Shown here: positions 62,457 to 64,000 of the stretch, in pieces
Numbering within the stretch: position 1 is the first letter of the stretch
Layout of the letters: each line of letters starts with the position of its first letter
Assembly (NCBI RefSeq): GCF_001894745.1
Contig: NZ_BBYF01000001.1
Span: 434,001-498,000 of the forward strand
DNA from: Paenibacillus sp. NAIST15-1
GTDB taxonomy: Bacteria; Bacillota; Bacilli; Paenibacillales; Paenibacillaceae
Reading direction: 5' to 3'
Length of the DNA: 64,000 bases
Notes under the pieces: model-generated
What the model saw: the letters and a program-made list of their open reading frames with translations, nothing else
The model's database searches: none
What the model was told of the DNA's origin: nothing
Program-made: the position numbers and the translations under genes

Positions 62457-62861
62457 TTAATCCTCGTAATCATCTTCAATTCTAGGTATGAATGGGGATA
62501 GGAAGGGATCGCTATGCTCCATTACTTCTCCTCGAATTAATGTGTAGACCTTGAACTCATTGAAAAATTCTGCATCATCACTATCTCTTATATACAAAAC
62601 TCCATAAGAGCCTGGAGCCAACACTCCCAACTTTCTTAATACGTCAATTGGACTATGTTTTATCACAGGTTTGTGATTATTAAGACCAGCTATCCAAACT
62701 TGAAAATCACCATTTACCCCTCTTATATCTAAAACACCAGAAGGCCACTCTAACTCATCGAAATACTTCTGAATTTCTTGAATTATTAACAAGTACTTTT
62801 CATCATCATCCTCAAATGAGGAACTCTCTCTGATGGTTGCCCATCCGTGATATTCGTACAT
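62457..62861 (-). CDS. Imm7-like immunity protein
   Basis: A 134-residue acidic protein beginning MYEYHGWATIRES, with DIRGVNGDFQVWIAGLNNHK in the middle and YGVLYIRDSDD later, the pattern of the Imm7 immunity family of polymorphic toxin systems (recognised from memory). Its strong negative charge suits binding a basic nuclease domain. It starts 14 bp after the toxin stop codon, behind AGAGGATG, in the usual toxin-then-immunity order. It should neutralise the toxin encoded upstream. Confidence 0.82.
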   Translation of the reverse strand: MYEYHGWATIRESSSFEDDDEKYLLIIQEIQKYFDELEWPSGVLDIRGVNGDFQVWIAGLNNHKPVIKHSPIDVLRKLGVLAPGSYGVLYIRDSDDAEFFNEFKVYTLIRGEVMEHSDPFLSPFIPRIEDDYED

Positions 62862-62875
62862 GCCTATTCATCCTC

Positions 62876-64000
62876 TCATGGTTTTAAGGGCTTTGTATCA
62901 ATAATTATTTCCACTCCGTATCTTGCAGCATACTCATTGAGTTGCCGCAGTACTCTATTATCGGGTTCTCCTTCAAAATGAAAATACGCTTTCCTGCCTG
63001 TCTCGTTAGCAGCTTCTATTGTGGCTTTTGCCTGTTTTCTGAATTGCTTATCTAAACTTTTCAATGGTGGCTTGGTTTGCGCAACATACTGATCGCTAAT
63101 TGTATCAAATTCGCGTCCATTAGGATCATTCTTGAATTTAACTCTGGACTCACCATCTAGTTTTTTAGCCAACATATCGGCTGCTTCATCTTCTTTAGGA
63201 ACCTTTACTAGTTCTCCTGAATATTGCCCATTAGCTTTTGGTGTCCCCTCATCGGCTGAATTCTTATTTTTTCCCGATGCAGATCCCGACGCTGAATTCT
63301 CCGGCTCGGTCCCAGGATAGTATTTCCGAACCTCGATCTGATTCTTCGTCGGCTCAAGAGGCTTCTGCGTAGACGATTTATAGTTTACATTTGGCCCATC
63401 ATACGCCAGCTTATTCTTAGGCAATTGCCCAACAGACTTTTGTAAGGCTTCAAATCTTTCATTGATAAACGTCGTTGCTTGACCCCAGTTTACCTTAATT
63501 CCCTTAATATTGCTTCCTTTCGATATTCCTTGCGGCTTGATTGGCGGTTGTGGATTACGACTGCGGACAGCTCTAGCGCCAATAGCACCAGCTAATGCGT
63601 CAACCCCTTCACTCGTATGCTCCACGACAAAGAAGTAGTTCTGAGTCGCTATATCTGTGTCATCCTTGAATCTTTCATATATGAGCTTTGCGATATCATT
63701 TTTCTGCTCTGGTGTTAAATGCTGATCTTCCCATGCATTATATTGTTTTATATCAATTATTTGATGGTCAAATAAGACAGGATCAATATCTTGAACTCGA
63801 AAACGATTAGGCTCCCATCTATCGATGGAACTGTAGAAATCCAGCGCCTTCGATAAATTACGATTTGCTACTCGGACATCTTGCGGGATCTTGCTCGCCG
63901 CCATCTCCATCCCTTTGTTGAGAGCAGTCAGCAAGAATTGGACTAATATTTCTTTGGTCTCTGGGTTTCTCCAGCCCCTCTCATCGGTGAATACTTTGCC
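62876..64000 (-). CDS. C-terminal part of a polymorphic toxin, open at the right edge
   Basis: The reading frame has no stop up to the end of the window (374 codons visible; the TTG at 63934 is internal, since GKVFTDERGWRNPETKEILV continues upstream of it), so this is the tail of a larger protein. The visible part is a helical region, a Ser/Gly/Lys/Asn-rich linker (ENSASGSASGKNKNSADEG) and a ~90-residue C-terminal toxin domain (REFDTISDQYVAQTKPP, ARKAYFHFEGEP-like GRKAYFHFEGEPDNRVLRQL, YGVEIIIDT). That domain resembles restriction-endonuclease-fold (Tox-REase) DNases with D...Q.K chemistry. An Imm7-like gene follows immediately. Confidence 0.8.
   Translation of the reverse strand, partial: GKVFTDERGWRNPETKEILVQFLLTALNKGMEMAASKIPQDVRVANRNLSKALDFYSSIDRWEPNRFRVQDIDPVLFDHQIIDIKQYNAWEDQHLTPEQKNDIAKLIYERFKDDTDIATQNYFFVVEHTSEGVDALAGAIGARAVRSRNPQPPIKPQGISKGSNIKGIKVNWGQATTFINERFEALQKSVGQLPKNKLAYDGPNVNYKSSTQKPLEPTKNQIEVRKYYPGTEPENSASGSASGKNKNSADEGTPKANGQYSGELVKVPKEDEAADMLAKKLDGESRVKFKNDPNGREFDTISDQYVAQTKPPLKSLDKQFRKQAKATIEAANETGRKAYFHFEGEPDNRVLRQLNEYAARYGVEIIIDTKPLKP

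Overview
The window looks like chromosome from a Gram-positive, low-to-mid GC Bacillales bacterium, most likely Paenibacillus or a close relative. The evidence is strong AGGAGG-type ribosome sites, many TTG/GTG starts, sigma-A promoters, an SLH-anchored surface protease, a PBSX-like (Xkd) tail module and BceRS/VanRS-style two-component genes. This placement rests on gene content only. I see no rRNA, tRNA, integrase, transposase or CRISPR array.

Layout. (1) 1-14.5 kb, all leftward: an exopolysaccharide/capsule operon. It runs from a Wzz-type chain-length protein and a BY-kinase-like ATPase through a PglF/CapD-type dehydratase, a WbpB-like oxidoreductase, a WbpE-like aminotransferase, a WbpA-like UDP-HexNAc dehydrogenase, a Wzy-like polymerase, two GT4 glycosyltransferases, PIG-L deacetylase, WbqC, a left-handed beta-helix acyltransferase, a PglC-like initiating sugar-phosphate transferase and a GNAT protein, to a gene cut by the left edge. 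Wbp-like dehydrogenase, oxidase and aminotransferase side by side suggest a 2,3-diamino-uronic-acid type sugar. A divergent Xre-family regulator sits beside the operon promoter. (2) 15-32 kb: ordinary chromosome with an MFS exporter, glutamate synthase large subunit without its small subunit, an ArsR/MFS pair, a secreted Big_2 protein, a lipoprotein, a TetR gene divergent from an MGDG-synthase-like glycosyltransferase, an SH3-NlpC/P60 hydrolase and a CDF metal exporter. (3) 32-44 kb: a complete contractile-tail operon from a tail-terminator candidate and sheath to baseplate, fibre, holin and amidase, with no capsid, portal or terminase gene. It is divergent from an ArpU-type activator whose promoter carries a LexA box. 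The best reading is an SOS-inducible R-type tailocin of PBSX ancestry. (4) 44-56 kb: an MFS exporter, a 1713-residue S-layer-anchored subtilisin, a TrmB regulator, a class B penicillin-binding protein and a NiaP-like transporter. (5) 55.7-62.1 kb: two response regulators and one histidine kinase, then a secreted repeat protein and a FtsX/MacB-type ABC transporter. (6) 62.4-64 kb: an Imm7-like immunity gene and the C-terminal part of a polymorphic toxin that runs off the right edge.

Three regulatory circuits can be read directly from the DNA. First, the palindrome GATACA-N3-TGTATC fills the spacer between the -35 and -10 boxes of both the exopolysaccharide operon and the surface protease 31 kb away, which suggests one Xre-type repressor controls both. 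Second, a GAAC-N4-GTTC box overlaps the promoter of the tailocin activator. Third, an 11-bp-spaced direct repeat ending in TCCAGAT lies exactly 8 bp upstream of the -10 box of three promoters: the two-component operon itself, the repeat protein and the ABC transporter. That is the layout of a self-activating OmpR-family regulon. The tail module also carries a likely +1 programmed frameshift in its assembly-chaperone gene, and two genes in the window have a good ribosome site placed only before an AUU or AUC codon.
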